Source of the DNA: Flavobacteriaceae bacterium PS02337
Lineage (GTDB): Bacteria; Bacteroidota; Bacteroidia; Flavobacteriales; Flavobacteriaceae
Reading direction: 5' to 3'
Length of the DNA stretch: 64,000 nucleotides
NCBI GenBank assembly: GCA_029959285.1
Contig: JASCOE010000018.1
Coordinates: 1-64,000, forward strand
Position numbers and translations under genes: made by a program. Below, piece after piece: positions 1 through 8,328 of the stretch. Below the pieces are notes generated by a model. That model saw nothing but the letters and a program-made list of their open reading frames with translations. It made no database searches and was not told the origin of the DNA. Within the stretch, counting starts at the first letter, position 1; every line of letters starts with the position of its first letter.

Positions 1-65
1 AGAAGTTAAGCCCGCCTGCGCAGATGGTACTGCAGTTATGTGGGAGAGTATGTCGTCGCCTTTCT
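1..65 (+). rRNA. rrf: 5S ribosomal RNA, 3' part
   Basis: The window opens inside a 5S rRNA gene. The GAAGTTAAGCCC segment, the TGGTACTGC loop and the TGGGAGAGTA...GTCGTCGCC 3' strand are typical of bacterial 5S rRNA. Only the 3' half is present, and a terminator follows at once, so this is the end of an rRNA operon that lies upstream of the window. The exact 3' end is uncertain by a few bases. Confidence 0.93.
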
Positions 66-70
66 TTTCA

Positions 71-103
71 AAAACCCTATCCAATCAGGATAGGGTTTTT
101 TTT
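71..103 (+). terminator. Rho-independent terminator of the rRNA operon
   Basis: A 12-bp stem (AAAACCCTATCC / GGATAGGGTTTT) with a 5-nt loop is followed by a T run. It sits directly behind the 5S sequence. Confidence 0.9.
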
Positions 104-285
104 GTTTTTGCTGATTTTTGGAATCCTGACAAATCGCTTTTTAATATTAATTAATTTTTTAGAAGATATTTAAATTGATAATATTCTTAAATTATAATTA
201 AGATATAAAGATTTTTAAACTTTATTTTTGTCTTGTTAATCAGTTGATTGTAAAAACCTTAAATGATAAAAGTTTCACAATTAGA

Positions 286-316
286 TTTGAATGAAATTTT
301 TCTTATCGTAATTTGG
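286..316 (+). promoter_or_regulatory. Bacteroidota-type promoter of the PepSY-like gene
   Basis: TTTG at 286-289 and TAATTTGG at 309-316 are separated by exactly 19 nt, fitting the phylum's -33/-7 promoter pattern TTTG-N19-TAnnTTTG with one mismatch. The start codon is 26 nt further on. Confidence 0.6.
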
Positions 317-342
317 TAATAGTACAGTTAAAAAATTGAATT

Positions 343-789
343 ATGAAAACGAAAATATTTGTGTCTATTTTATTGTTGTTATCAATAATTTCGGTTAGTG
401 GACAGAAGAAAATTAAGATTACAGAATTACCTAAACCTGCTCAAGATTTTTTGAAAAAACACTTTAATCATATTCCAATTGAGAGTGCTAAAAAAGATGC
501 AGAACATGGAGAAAAAGGCTATGAAGTTAAGCTGAAAGATGGAACAGAAGTCGAATTTTGGAAGGACGGATCTTATCGTGAAGTTGATGGGAATGATAAA
601 CCTATTCCGACAGCCTTTATTCCAGATAATATCAAAGCTTATGTAGCTAAAAACCATCCGAAAGAAAAAATTACACATATAGACTATGGTCACAAAGATC
701 TTGATGTGGATTTGACAAATAAAATTGATTTGGAATTTACTAAAGAAGGAAAAATTTTGAAAGATAAAATCAATGGGGTTAAAAAATGA
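343..789 (+). CDS. Secreted PepSY-like domain protein
   Basis: This 148-residue protein begins with a clear signal peptide (about residues 1-20, ending near SVSGQ). The mature part holds two related units of roughly 55 residues, each a helix with a K/A-rich face followed by beta strands rich in acidic and lysine residues (V-K-L-x-D-G-T-E-V-E-F-W, then D-L-T-N-K-I-D-L-E-F). This is the PepSY-like fold of small periplasmic Bacteroidota proteins. Such proteins are abundant and their role is mostly unknown; inhibition or folding of a secreted partner is one idea. It is monocistronic, with its own promoter at 286-316, and shows no link to the sugar genes downstream. Confidence 0.75.
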   Translation: MKTKIFVSILLLLSIISVSGQKKIKITELPKPAQDFLKKHFNHIPIESAKKDAEHGEKGYEVKLKDGTEVEFWKDGSYREVDGNDKPIPTAFIPDNIKAYVAKNHPKEKITHIDYGHKDLDVDLTNKIDLEFTKEGKILKDKINGVKK

Positions 790-866
790 TAATGTATTTA
801 TCAGATCCTTGAAAACATTATCTTGAAAGAAAATAGTTTATATTTACATCTTCTATTATTTGTTTT

Positions 867-1895
867 ATGGAAGAAAATAAACATGTAACGATTTACGATA
901 TTGCGGAGAGACTAAATCTTGCAACATCAACTATTTCTAGAGCTTTAAAAGATCATCACACGATTAGTGACAAAACAATAAAGAAGGTGAAAAAAACTGC
1001 TGAAGAAATGGGGTTTGTCCCAAATACTTTAGCGGCAGGTTTACGCGGTAATAAAACCAAAACTATTGGCGTTTTAATTCCTACTGTGACACAACCGTTT
1101 TTATCATCATTAATCAGCGGAATTGAAATTACAGCACAAAAATCGGATTATACCGTAATCATTATGCAGTCTCATGACTCTTATGAAGAAGAAGTTAATA
1201 TGGCTAAATCTTTATATAGCAATCGTGTGAGCGGTGTTATTTGTTCTTTGGCAATGGAAACCAGAGATACGGCACATTTTCATCAATTTTCAAACAATAA
1301 TATTCCATTGGTATTTGTAGATAGGGTTCCTAAAGATTACAATACTTTTAGAGTTGTAATTGATAATTATTCTGCAGGTTACAAGGCTACAAAGCACCTC
1401 ATCGAACAAGGCTGTATTCGAATCGCACATTTGACAGCAGGTTCAGAATTAGGAAACCTTTACAACGAAAGGAAAAGGGGTTATATTGAGGCTTTAAAAG
1501 ATCATAATATTGAAGTGGAAGAAGAGTTAATTATTAATTTGAATTCAGTTACTTATGAAGATGGTGTAAAAGCTAGCAATGCTTTATTTGATTTAAAACC
1601 TATGCCAGACGGATTATTTGCTCCTGGTGATATTATTGCGGTAAGTGCAGTACAAACTGCTAAAAAAAGAGGTATAAAAGTCCCTGAAGAACTAAAAGTA
1701 ATTGGTTTTAATAATGACCCAATTTCACAGATTATCGATCCTAATTTATCTACAATAACGCATCCTGCAGAAAAAATGGGAAAAGCTGCGGCAGAAATCA
1801 TTATTAAAAATCTGAAATCATCTAAAAATGATGATGCCAAAGAAATTACATTTTTAAATACAGAAGTACTCGCAAGAGAATCTACTCAAAAATAA
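867..1895 (+). CDS. LacI-family transcriptional regulator (candidate regulator of the xylan locus)
   Basis: This 342-residue protein has a textbook LacI layout. The N-terminal helix-turn-helix (about residues 6-55, with VTIYDIAERLNLATSTISRAL and the hinge-region FVPNTLAAGLRG) is followed by a periplasmic-binding-protein-like effector domain beginning at KTIGVLIPTVTQPF. LacI proteins bind palindromes with a central CG. Such a palindrome, CAAYCGRTTG, occurs at 3570, 12166, 12244, 20411 and 20760, at or near the promoters of the GH67, symporter and SusC operons. I infer that this protein binds those sites and is released by a xylo-oligosaccharide or similar ligand. No copy of the site was seen before its own gene, so autoregulation is not supported. 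Confidence 0.88.
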   Translation: MEENKHVTIYDIAERLNLATSTISRALKDHHTISDKTIKKVKKTAEEMGFVPNTLAAGLRGNKTKTIGVLIPTVTQPFLSSLISGIEITAQKSDYTVIIMQSHDSYEEEVNMAKSLYSNRVSGVICSLAMETRDTAHFHQFSNNNIPLVFVDRVPKDYNTFRVVIDNYSAGYKATKHLIEQGCIRIAHLTAGSELGNLYNERKRGYIEALKDHNIEVEEELIINLNSVTYEDGVKASNALFDLKPMPDGLFAPGDIIAVSAVQTAKKRGIKVPEELKVIGFNNDPISQIIDPNLSTITHPAEKMGKAAAEIIIKNLKSSKNDDAKEITFLNTEVLARESTQK

Positions 1896-1947
1896 AATCA
1901 AGAATATTCTCTAAATAATAAGGGCTTATCGATTCGTTTGATAAGTC

Positions 1948-2793
1948 ATGATTTTTATGAAAACAATTACACTTCCAGACGAGATGAATTTAGAAAAATC
2001 ACAACAAGTTCATGTTGTTGGTTATAGCAGTTCTAAAGACGTTTCGAAACAGCAGATTATTCTAAATCAAAATATCATCAGTTTTTTGATTGAAGGGACA
2101 AAAGAAGTCATTTTTGACAATGAAGCATTGTCTATAACACCTTCAAAATTTATTGTGATGAGATCTGGAAATTGTTTAATGACAGAAAAAAGAATTTCAG
2201 AAACGTCACTTTATAAAAGTGTTCTTTTGTTTTTTTCTAATGAAATGCTTCATAATTTTATTAGAAAAATGGAGTCTGAAAGATCAGAATCAATTGAACC
2301 AAAATCAGTCTATGCGTTTGATTATGATGATTTCCTGAAACGTTTTGTAGATAGTTTGGCCGATATTTCTGGCCTTTCGAAAACGGTTCAGTCAAAATTA
2401 TTAGAAGTTAAGTTTGAAGAAATTATGCTTTACTTGGTAGATAAATACGGAACAGATTTTCTTTATTCCCTAACAACAAACAGCGATGATGTCGCACAAA
2501 AATTCATTCGAACAATCGAAAACAGTCATTTAAGCAAACTGACTTTAAAAGAATTGGCATTTTTATGTAATATTAGTGTCTCTACTTTTAAAAGAGAATT
2601 CGAAAAATACTATTCAGAATCGCCTATAAAATGGTTTCAAAATAAAAGACTGGAACATGCCCATTATTTGCTGAGTCAAGAAAAAAGCCCTTCTGAAGTT
2701 TATTTTGAAGCCGGTTACGAAAACCTTTCAAGCTTCAGTCAGGCATATAAAATCAAATATGGCGTAACGCCCAAACATCATAAAACGATTTGA
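1948..2793 (+). CDS. AraC-family transcriptional regulator
   Basis: The C-terminal 95 residues of this 281-residue protein form an AraC/XylS double helix-turn-helix: LTLKELAFLCNISVSTFKREF for the first HTH, then the signature A-H-Y-L-L-S...PSEVYFEAGYENLSSFSQAYKIKYGVTPKHH. The N-terminal part is a sensor domain of the kind seen in Bacteroidota AraC proteins with no assigned ligand. A second ATG at 1957 (MKTITLPDEM) is an equally good start. The gene lies 52 bp behind the LacI gene, with a short weak hairpin (1924-1945) between them. The PEBP gene downstream on the same strand may be its target, which is inferred from position only. Confidence 0.85.
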   Translation: MIFMKTITLPDEMNLEKSQQVHVVGYSSSKDVSKQQIILNQNIISFLIEGTKEVIFDNEALSITPSKFIVMRSGNCLMTEKRISETSLYKSVLLFFSNEMLHNFIRKMESERSESIEPKSVYAFDYDDFLKRFVDSLADISGLSKTVQSKLLEVKFEEIMLYLVDKYGTDFLYSLTTNSDDVAQKFIRTIENSHLSKLTLKELAFLCNISVSTFKREFEKYYSESPIKWFQNKRLEHAHYLLSQEKSPSEVYFEAGYENLSSFSQAYKIKYGVTPKHHKTI

Positions 2794-2879
2794 GCTTTTA
2801 GCAACAGTTTTTGGCTTTTTAGCTAAAATTATTCTGATGTTCCAAATCTAACTTTGCTTAAAATTTTAAAACAGATAAA

Positions 2880-3422
2880 ATGAAAAAGCTAAGTTTAATT
2901 TTGATGATGTCAGCAATTTTCTCGACATCTATTTTTGCACAAAAAACATTTACATTAACCAGTAAAGATTTAGGAGGAGAAGCTTCTAAAATTCAAGAAT
3001 TCAATGGATTTGGATGTTCGGGGGAAAACCAGTCTCCACACTTATCTTGGAAAAATGCTCCAGAGGGAACCAAAAGTTTTGCTGTAACTATGTATGATCC
3101 TGATGCACCTACAGGAAGCGGATTTTGGCATTGGATTGTAGTGGATATTCCAGCAAATGTAAATGAATTGGTAACCAATGCGGGAACTAAAAATCTTGTT
3201 CCAAAAGGAGCGATTCAAAGTATTACCGATTATGGAATTAAAGGATTTGGAGGGCCTTGTCCACCGGTTGGTCACGGATATCATCAATATATCATTACAG
3301 TTTATGCATTAAAAACCAATAAATTGGGAACAGATGAAAACACAAATGCAGCAGTAGTAGGATTTAATCTTTGGAGCCAGACTTTGGCAAAAGCAAGTAT
3401 TGTAGCATATTATAAACGATAA
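2880..3422 (+). CDS. YbhB/YbcL-type PEBP-family secreted protein
   Basis: A signal peptide (residues 1-20, ending SIFAQ) precedes a complete PEBP fold of normal length. Visible family motifs are the start FTLTSKDLGG, the ligand-pocket block SPHLSWKNAPEGTKSFAVTMYDPDAP, the HWIVVDIP block and GPCPPVGHGYHQYIITVYAL. Bacterial YbhB/YbcL proteins are small secreted or periplasmic proteins with a phosphate-binding-like pocket and no settled physiological role. The gene stands alone between the AraC gene and a strong terminator at 3456-3492. A role in xylan use is not indicated. Confidence 0.88.
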   Translation: MKKLSLILMMSAIFSTSIFAQKTFTLTSKDLGGEASKIQEFNGFGCSGENQSPHLSWKNAPEGTKSFAVTMYDPDAPTGSGFWHWIVVDIPANVNELVTNAGTKNLVPKGAIQSITDYGIKGFGGPCPPVGHGYHQYIITVYALKTNKLGTDENTNAAVVGFNLWSQTLAKASIVAYYKR

Positions 3423-3455
3423 TAATTTGAGGGATTAACTTTAAATCCAACCCAG

Positions 3456-3492
3456 TTAAAGCAGGATAGTTTTTATAATTATCCTGCTTTAA
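3456..3492. terminator. Hairpin terminator behind the PEBP gene
   Basis: A long stem (TTAAAGCAGGATA / TATCCTGCTTTAA) with an 11-nt loop separates the PEBP gene from the xylan locus. It has only a weak T run, so it may act in both directions or as an mRNA 3' stabiliser. Confidence 0.65.
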
Positions 3493-3557
3493 TTTGTTAC
3501 AGAAATCATTTTTTTTGAAAAAAGTAGAGATAAAATTTTTTTCTTAAACAACAATCT

Positions 3558-3579
3558 TATATTTTTACGCAACCGATTG
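3558..3579 (+). promoter_or_regulatory. Promoter -7 element and LacI-type operator of the GH67 operon
   Basis: TATATTTT (3558-3565) resembles the Bacteroidota -7 box. The palindrome CAACCGATTG (3570-3579, within GCAACCGATTGC) begins 4 nt later, so it would cover the transcription start. It matches the other four sites listed for the LacI regulator. The rest of 3580-3700 shows no gene and would be a long 5' leader. Confidence 0.65.
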
Positions 3580-3700
3580 CAATTGTTGTTTTGTTTAAGA
3601 TAATGTATTTTTTGAATTAAATTTTTATCAAATACGCTTAATTATAAATGAAATATTGATTCTTTCAAAAATTAGATTGTAAAGAATAATTTAAAACTAA

Positions 3701-5854
3701 ATGACTTCATTAAGATTCGTTTTCCTATTAATTTTGATTTCCTTTTCGGCTTTGGCACAAAAGGATTATAAATTGTGGCTTCAGTATAATACTGTAAGTA
3801 ATTCTGTAATGCTTTCAGAATATAAAAACAATTTTAAAGGTATTGTTGTTTTAGGAAATTCGGAAACTATTCAAATAGCTGAAAAAGAACTTAAAACAGG
3901 TCTTTTAGATATGTTGGGTAATATTCCAGAATTTAAATCTAATTTAAAAGAAGAAAATATTCTAATTGTCGGTTCGCAATCGAATTTAAATCCTGAAATT
4001 AAAGAAAATCTTGAAAATGATTTTAGCAAAATAAATAATGAAGGATTTATAATCAAATCCATTTTTCTTAAAAACAAAAAACAAATTATTATCACAGGGA
4101 AAAGTGATGTCGCAGTTTTATACGGAGTTTTCAATTTTCTAAGATTATTACAAACTAATAAATCGATTGAAAATTTAAATATTACTGATTCTCCCAAAAC
4201 AAATATTAGAATTCTCAATCACTGGGATAATTTAGATAGAACAGTTGAAAGAGGATATGCTGGATTTTCACTTTGGAACTGGCAGAAACTTCCAGATTTT
4301 ATTGATCAGCGTTATATAGATTACGCAAGAGCGAATGCTTCAATTGGGATTAACGGAACAGTTCTGACAAATGTAAATGCCAACGCTTTAATTCTAACTC
4401 CGCAATATTTAGAAAAAGTGGAAGCATTAGCAAATGTTTTCAGAAACTACGGAATAAAAGTCTATTTAACGGCAAGATTTTCAGCTCCAATCGAAATTGG
4501 AAACTTAAAAACTGCCGATCCAAAAGATCCTGAAGTAATTAACTGGTGGAAAAATAAAGCAGTTGAAATTTATAAACGAATTCCTGATTTCGGAGGATTT
4601 TTGGTGAAAGCCAATTCAGAAGGTCAGCCTGGTCCGCAAAATTATGGAAGAGATCATGTTGACGGAGCTAATATGTTGGCTGATGCTGTTGCACCTTTTG
4701 GCGGAGTAATTATGTGGAGAGCATTTGTGTATTCAGAACATGATGCAAATGATCGCGCTAAACAAGCTTATGCTGAATTTCAACCCTACGACGGAAAATT
4801 CAAAGAGAATGTAATTGTTCAGGTAAAAAATGGAGCAATCGATTTTCAGCCTAGAGAAGCATTCCATCCATTATTTGGAGCGATGCCGAAAACGCCTCTA
4901 ATGATGGAATTTCAAATTACTCAGGAATATTTGGGTTTTAGCACACATTTGGTTTTTCTTCCTAAATTGTTTCAAGAAGTTCTGGAGTCGGATACGTATC
5001 AAAAAGGAAAAGGTTCAACCGTTGCCAAAGTCATCGACGGAACTCTATATAAAAATAAACTAACTGGAATAGCTGGTGTTGCCAATATCGGAAACGATTT
5101 AAATTGGACAGGACATCCGTTTGCGCAAGCCAATTGGTATGGTTTCGGAAGACTGGCTTGGAATCCGTATTTAGATTCGGAAACTATTGCCGATGAATGG
5201 TTGAGAAGCACTTTTTCAAACGAAGAGAATTTCATTAAACCTGTAAAAAAGATGATGATCGAATCGCGTGAAGCTGTTGTTAATTATATGACTCCGCTTG
5301 GTTTGCATCATATTATGGATACTGGACATCATTATGGACCTGGACCTTGGGTTTCTAATTTGTCAAGACCAGAATGGAATCCTACGTATTATCATAAAGC
5401 AGACAAAAACGGAATAGGTTTCGATCGATCGAAAGCAGGTACAAATGCAACTTCTCAATATACACCAGAAGTTGAAAATCTTTTTGATAATTTAGAAACC
5501 TGTCCAGAAAAAGATCTTTTATGGTTTCATCATGTTTCGTGGGATTACAAATTGAAAAACGGACAAACGCTTTGGAATAGTTTAGCATTAAAATATCAGG
5601 AAGGCGTAAATCAAGTCAAGGAAATGCAGGATGTCTGGAAGAAAACCGAAAAATATATAGACAGCGAACGTTATAATGAAGTTGAAATGTTGTTAGAAAT
5701 TCAGCAGAAAGAAGCAAAATGGTGGCGAGATGCTTGTTTGTTGTATTTTCAGCAGTTTTCAGGAAAAGAACTTCCTGCGGGAGTTGAAAAACCGACGCAA
5801 ACTTTAGAGTATTTTAAATCACTAAAATTTCCATTTGCACCTGGGAATGGATAA
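3701..5854 (+). CDS. aguA: GH67 xylan alpha-glucuronidase
   Basis: This enzyme removes (4-O-methyl)-glucuronic acid from the non-reducing-end xylose of xylo-oligosaccharides (EC 3.2.1.139). It has 717 residues, the normal length, with a signal peptide (cleavage after SALAQ), so it is probably periplasmic. Its N-terminal GH67N-like domain covers about residues 25-165. The catalytic barrel contains VKANSEGQPGP (Glu307, the family's general acid) and GAIDFQPREAFHPLFG (Asp381 and Glu386, the family's base residues). The C-terminal domain carries GLHHIMDTGHHYGPGPW. It is the first gene of a hexuronate group: SDR reductase and mannonate dehydratase follow. The operator at 3570 indicates control by the LacI protein. 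Confidence 0.95.
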   Translation: MTSLRFVFLLILISFSALAQKDYKLWLQYNTVSNSVMLSEYKNNFKGIVVLGNSETIQIAEKELKTGLLDMLGNIPEFKSNLKEENILIVGSQSNLNPEIKENLENDFSKINNEGFIIKSIFLKNKKQIIITGKSDVAVLYGVFNFLRLLQTNKSIENLNITDSPKTNIRILNHWDNLDRTVERGYAGFSLWNWQKLPDFIDQRYIDYARANASIGINGTVLTNVNANALILTPQYLEKVEALANVFRNYGIKVYLTARFSAPIEIGNLKTADPKDPEVINWWKNKAVEIYKRIPDFGGFLVKANSEGQPGPQNYGRDHVDGANMLADAVAPFGGVIMWRAFVYSEHDANDRAKQAYAEFQPYDGKFKENVIVQVKNGAIDFQPREAFHPLFGAMPKTPLMMEFQITQEYLGFSTHLVFLPKLFQEVLESDTYQKGKGSTVAKVIDGTLYKNKLTGIAGVANIGNDLNWTGHPFAQANWYGFGRLAWNPYLDSETIADEWLRSTFSNEENFIKPVKKMMIESREAVVNYMTPLGLHHIMDTGHHYGPGPWVSNLSRPEWNPTYYHKADKNGIGFDRSKAGTNATSQYTPEVENLFDNLETCPEKDLLWFHHVSWDYKLKNGQTLWNSLALKYQEGVNQVKEMQDVWKKTEKYIDSERYNEVEMLLEIQQKEAKWWRDACLLYFQQFSGKELPAGVEKPTQTLEYFKSLKFPFAPGNG

Positions 5855-5863
5855 AGTTAGAAC

Positions 5864-5974
5864 ACGGATTACACAGATTCGCTATCGCGAAGACACGGAA
5901 AAAGACGGATTTTTTCCTTTTAAAATGAGAAAAAAATCCGTGTAAATCAGCGTTTTCGCGATAGCGAATCCGTT
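5864..5974. repeat. Intergenic nested inverted repeat
   Basis: A perfect 16-bp inverted repeat (GATTCGCTATCGCGAA at 5876-5891 and its complement at 5955-5970) encloses a second stem built from ACGGATTTTTT (5906 on) and AAAAAATCCGT. It fills the GH67-SDR gap. It looks like a dispersed palindromic element and not like a gene; the reading frame on the minus strand here is a by-product. Confidence 0.7.
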
Positions 5975-6027
5975 TAATCAGTGCGCCAAATACCAAGGAG
6001 TACGTATAAAAATATATTTTAAAAATT

Positions 6028-6765
6028 ATGAGCAAAAAAACGGCAATTGTAACCGGAGGAAATTCGGGTTTAGGTTTTGCAACAGCAAAAAAACTTTGTG
6101 ACAATGGAATCACAACGTATATAATTGGAAGATCAAAAGAAAAAACAGAAGAAGCTTGCAATGAAATTGGAGAAAATGCTATTCCAGTAATTTTCGATTT
6201 AAATGATCTGAAAGGAATTTCTGCAATGATCGAAAGTATAACAAAAAACGGCTCGATTGATATTTTGGTTAATAACGCTGGAATCAATATGAAAAAGGAA
6301 ATTCCAGATGTAACTGATGAAGACTTTCTTTCTATAATTCATACCAATTTGCTTAGTGTTTTTGCAGTGAGTCGAGAAGTGATAAAAAATATGAAAGAAA
6401 ACGGAGGAGGAAGTATAATCAATATCAGTTCGATGGCATCTCAGTACGGAATCCCAAAAGTAATTGCGTATTCGTCAAGCAAAGGTGCAATCGAGGCTAT
6501 GACCCGTGCTATGGCAACGGAATTAGCCCCAGCAAGAATACGTGTAAACTGTATTGCTCCAGGATTCATTAAAACCAAAATGTCTTCGACTGCACTTGAC
6601 AACGATCCTGAAAGAAAAAATAAAGTCTTGGGAAGAACGCCAATGGGTTATTTAGGAGAACCATCAGATATTGCAGATGCGGTTTATTATTTCGCTTTAA
6701 GCGAGTCGAAATATACTACAGGTACAGTGTTGCCTGTTGATGGCGGGAATAGTATTGGGTTTTAA
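6028..6765 (+). CDS. SDR-family oxidoreductase, probable D-mannonate oxidoreductase (fructuronate reductase)
   Basis: A classical 245-residue short-chain dehydrogenase. It has the Rossmann motif TGGNSGLG near residue 10, NNAG near residue 86, the catalytic Ser in IINISSMAS, YSSSKGA with the Tyr-x-x-x-Lys pair, and the C-terminal VLPVDGG. By sequence alone it could be any gluconate-5-dehydrogenase-like sugar SDR. Its place between alpha-glucuronidase and mannonate dehydratase supports reduction of D-fructuronate to D-mannonate, a step that SDR proteins carry out in several bacteria instead of the unrelated UxuB. The substrate is inferred from context. Confidence 0.82.
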   Translation: MSKKTAIVTGGNSGLGFATAKKLCDNGITTYIIGRSKEKTEEACNEIGENAIPVIFDLNDLKGISAMIESITKNGSIDILVNNAGINMKKEIPDVTDEDFLSIIHTNLLSVFAVSREVIKNMKENGGGSIINISSMASQYGIPKVIAYSSSKGAIEAMTRAMATELAPARIRVNCIAPGFIKTKMSSTALDNDPERKNKVLGRTPMGYLGEPSDIADAVYYFALSESKYTTGTVLPVDGGNSIGF

Positions 6766-6782
6766 TTTTTGAATATTTTTCA

Positions 6783-6917
6783 AACACATAGAAACATAGA
6801 TTTTATTTTAATCTGACAAAGATTAGAATAAATGAGACATCATTTAAACATAGCTATGTTTGTTAATGTAACAGAAACGATTTTGTAGACAAAGAAAAAG
6901 CTATGTTTCTATGTGTT
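6783..6917. repeat. Inverted-repeat element with AACACATAGAAACATAG ends
   Basis: The 17-bp arms at 6783-6799 and 6901-6917 are perfect complements, and between them is a second palindrome AACATAGCTATGTT (6847-6860). One arm with its ATTTTATT extension recurs at 33131, and a one-mismatch arm recurs at 8319. It fills the whole gap before uxuA and contains no gene. Confidence 0.75.
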
Positions 6918-6941
6918 AAATAATTTTAGCAACAGTTTAGT

Positions 6942-8114
6942 ATGATAAAAATGCAACAAACCATGCGATGGTTCGGACCAAACGATAATGTCAAGCTTAT
7001 TGATATTAGGCAAGCTGGAGCAACGGGAATTGTAACCGCTTTGCATCAAATTCCTGTTGGCGATGTTTGGTCAATTGCTGATATAAAAGAAAGACAGGAA
7101 ATTATTCGTAATTACGGACTGGAATGGTCTGTGGTTGAGAGTCTTCCTGTTCATGAAGAAATTAAACGAGCTTCTGGAAATTATTTGCAATACATTGAAA
7201 ATTATAAAATCAGTTTGCAAAATCTGGCGGATTGTGGAATCAAAATCATAACATACAATTTTATGCCGATTTTGGATTGGGTAAGAACCAATCACAATTT
7301 TATAAATGAAGACGGAAGTAAAGCTTTACTTTATAATCAGGATGCATTTACTTATTTTGATGTGTTTCTTTTAAAAAGACCAAATTCAGAAAACGATTAT
7401 TCGGATACAGAAAAAGAAAAAGCGTTGCAGTTTGGAAATTTATTATCTGAAGAAGAAAAAGCATTATTGTTTAAAAATGTTTTATTGGGATTGCCAGGAA
7501 GTAAAATTCATTTTACGGCTGAGCAGATTTTATCACTTTTAGAAAATTATGCTGAAATCGATAATCAAAAGCTAAGAGAAAATTTGATTTATTTTCTATC
7601 AGAAGTAACGCCGATTGCGGAAAAAAATGGGCAAAAATTAGCAATTCATCCCGACGATCCGCCGTTTTCGGTTTTAGGTCTTCCAAGAATTGTTTCAACA
7701 GAAGCTGATTTAGAAGCTATTTTTAGCGTCGTTACTTCAATTGCTAACGGATTGTGCTATTGTACAGGTTCTTTAAGTGCAGATCCCAAAAATAATCTGG
7801 AGAAAATTATTGACGATTTTGGAGATAGAATTCATTTTTTACATCTACGAAACACCTTCCGCGAAAGCGAAACTATTTTTAGAGAATCAGAGCATTTAAA
7901 TGGAGATGTTAAAATGGAAGTGATTGTTGAGAAATTATTGTTGTTAATGAACAAAACTAAAATTAGTCTGCCAATGCGCCCAGATCACGGTTTTCTTCAT
8001 AGAGTTGATGAAGAAACAGAAACTTATCCGGGTTATTCTTTAACTGGGAGATTAAAAGGTTTGGCCGAGTTAAGAGGTTTAGAAATGGGAATTGCTTATA
8101 AATTGAATTTGTAA
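6942..8114 (+). CDS. uxuA: Mannonate dehydratase UxuA
   Basis: Catalyses D-mannonate to 2-keto-3-deoxy-D-gluconate (EC 4.2.1.8) in glucuronate breakdown. The 390 residues match the family's size. Typical stretches are the start MRWFGPND, then DIRQAGATGIVTALH, the metal-site region LAIHPDDPP, and the C-terminal MRPDHGFLHRVDEE. The start may be the second Met (6951), which fits the family better. It completes the glucuronate branch with the SDR upstream. Glucuronate isomerase, KDG kinase and KDPG aldolase are not in the window, so they must be elsewhere. Confidence 0.95.
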   Translation: MIKMQQTMRWFGPNDNVKLIDIRQAGATGIVTALHQIPVGDVWSIADIKERQEIIRNYGLEWSVVESLPVHEEIKRASGNYLQYIENYKISLQNLADCGIKIITYNFMPILDWVRTNHNFINEDGSKALLYNQDAFTYFDVFLLKRPNSENDYSDTEKEKALQFGNLLSEEEKALLFKNVLLGLPGSKIHFTAEQILSLLENYAEIDNQKLRENLIYFLSEVTPIAEKNGQKLAIHPDDPPFSVLGLPRIVSTEADLEAIFSVVTSIANGLCYCTGSLSADPKNNLEKIIDDFGDRIHFLHLRNTFRESETIFRESEHLNGDVKMEVIVEKLLLLMNKTKISLPMRPDHGFLHRVDEETETYPGYSLTGRLKGLAELRGLEMGIAYKLNL

Positions 8115-8140
8115 ATATTCTTGAAATAATACGTCTAGCT

Positions 8141-8240
8141 TGTCATTCCGAGGAACGAGGAATCTCCACAAGAAACTCTATAAAGATTGGATTCTCGTTG
8201 CGGAGCTACTTGCGAAGATTCCTCGTTCCTCGGAATGACA
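8141..8240. repeat. Inverted repeat with TGTCATTCCGAGGAACGAGG ends
   Basis: Perfect 25-bp arms (8141-8165 and 8216-8240) flank a 50-nt centre. A diverged copy sits at 12278-12378. Together they form a small dispersed repeat family, either REP-like or a MITE. It lies between uxuA and the GH115 gene and could act as a terminator or stabiliser. Confidence 0.75.
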
Positions 8241-8328
8241 AAACTGAGCGAAGTTGGTTTGATATTCGAAAACTATGTTTGTTTAAACAAGTGAAATGCC
8301 TTTTTCAGATAAAAATAGCTATGATTCT

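Noticed and set aside
5814-6287. 157-residue minus-strand ORF across the GH67-SDR gap
   Set aside because: It overlaps the ends of both flanking genes and the palindromic repeat; it is a shadow with no protein-like features.
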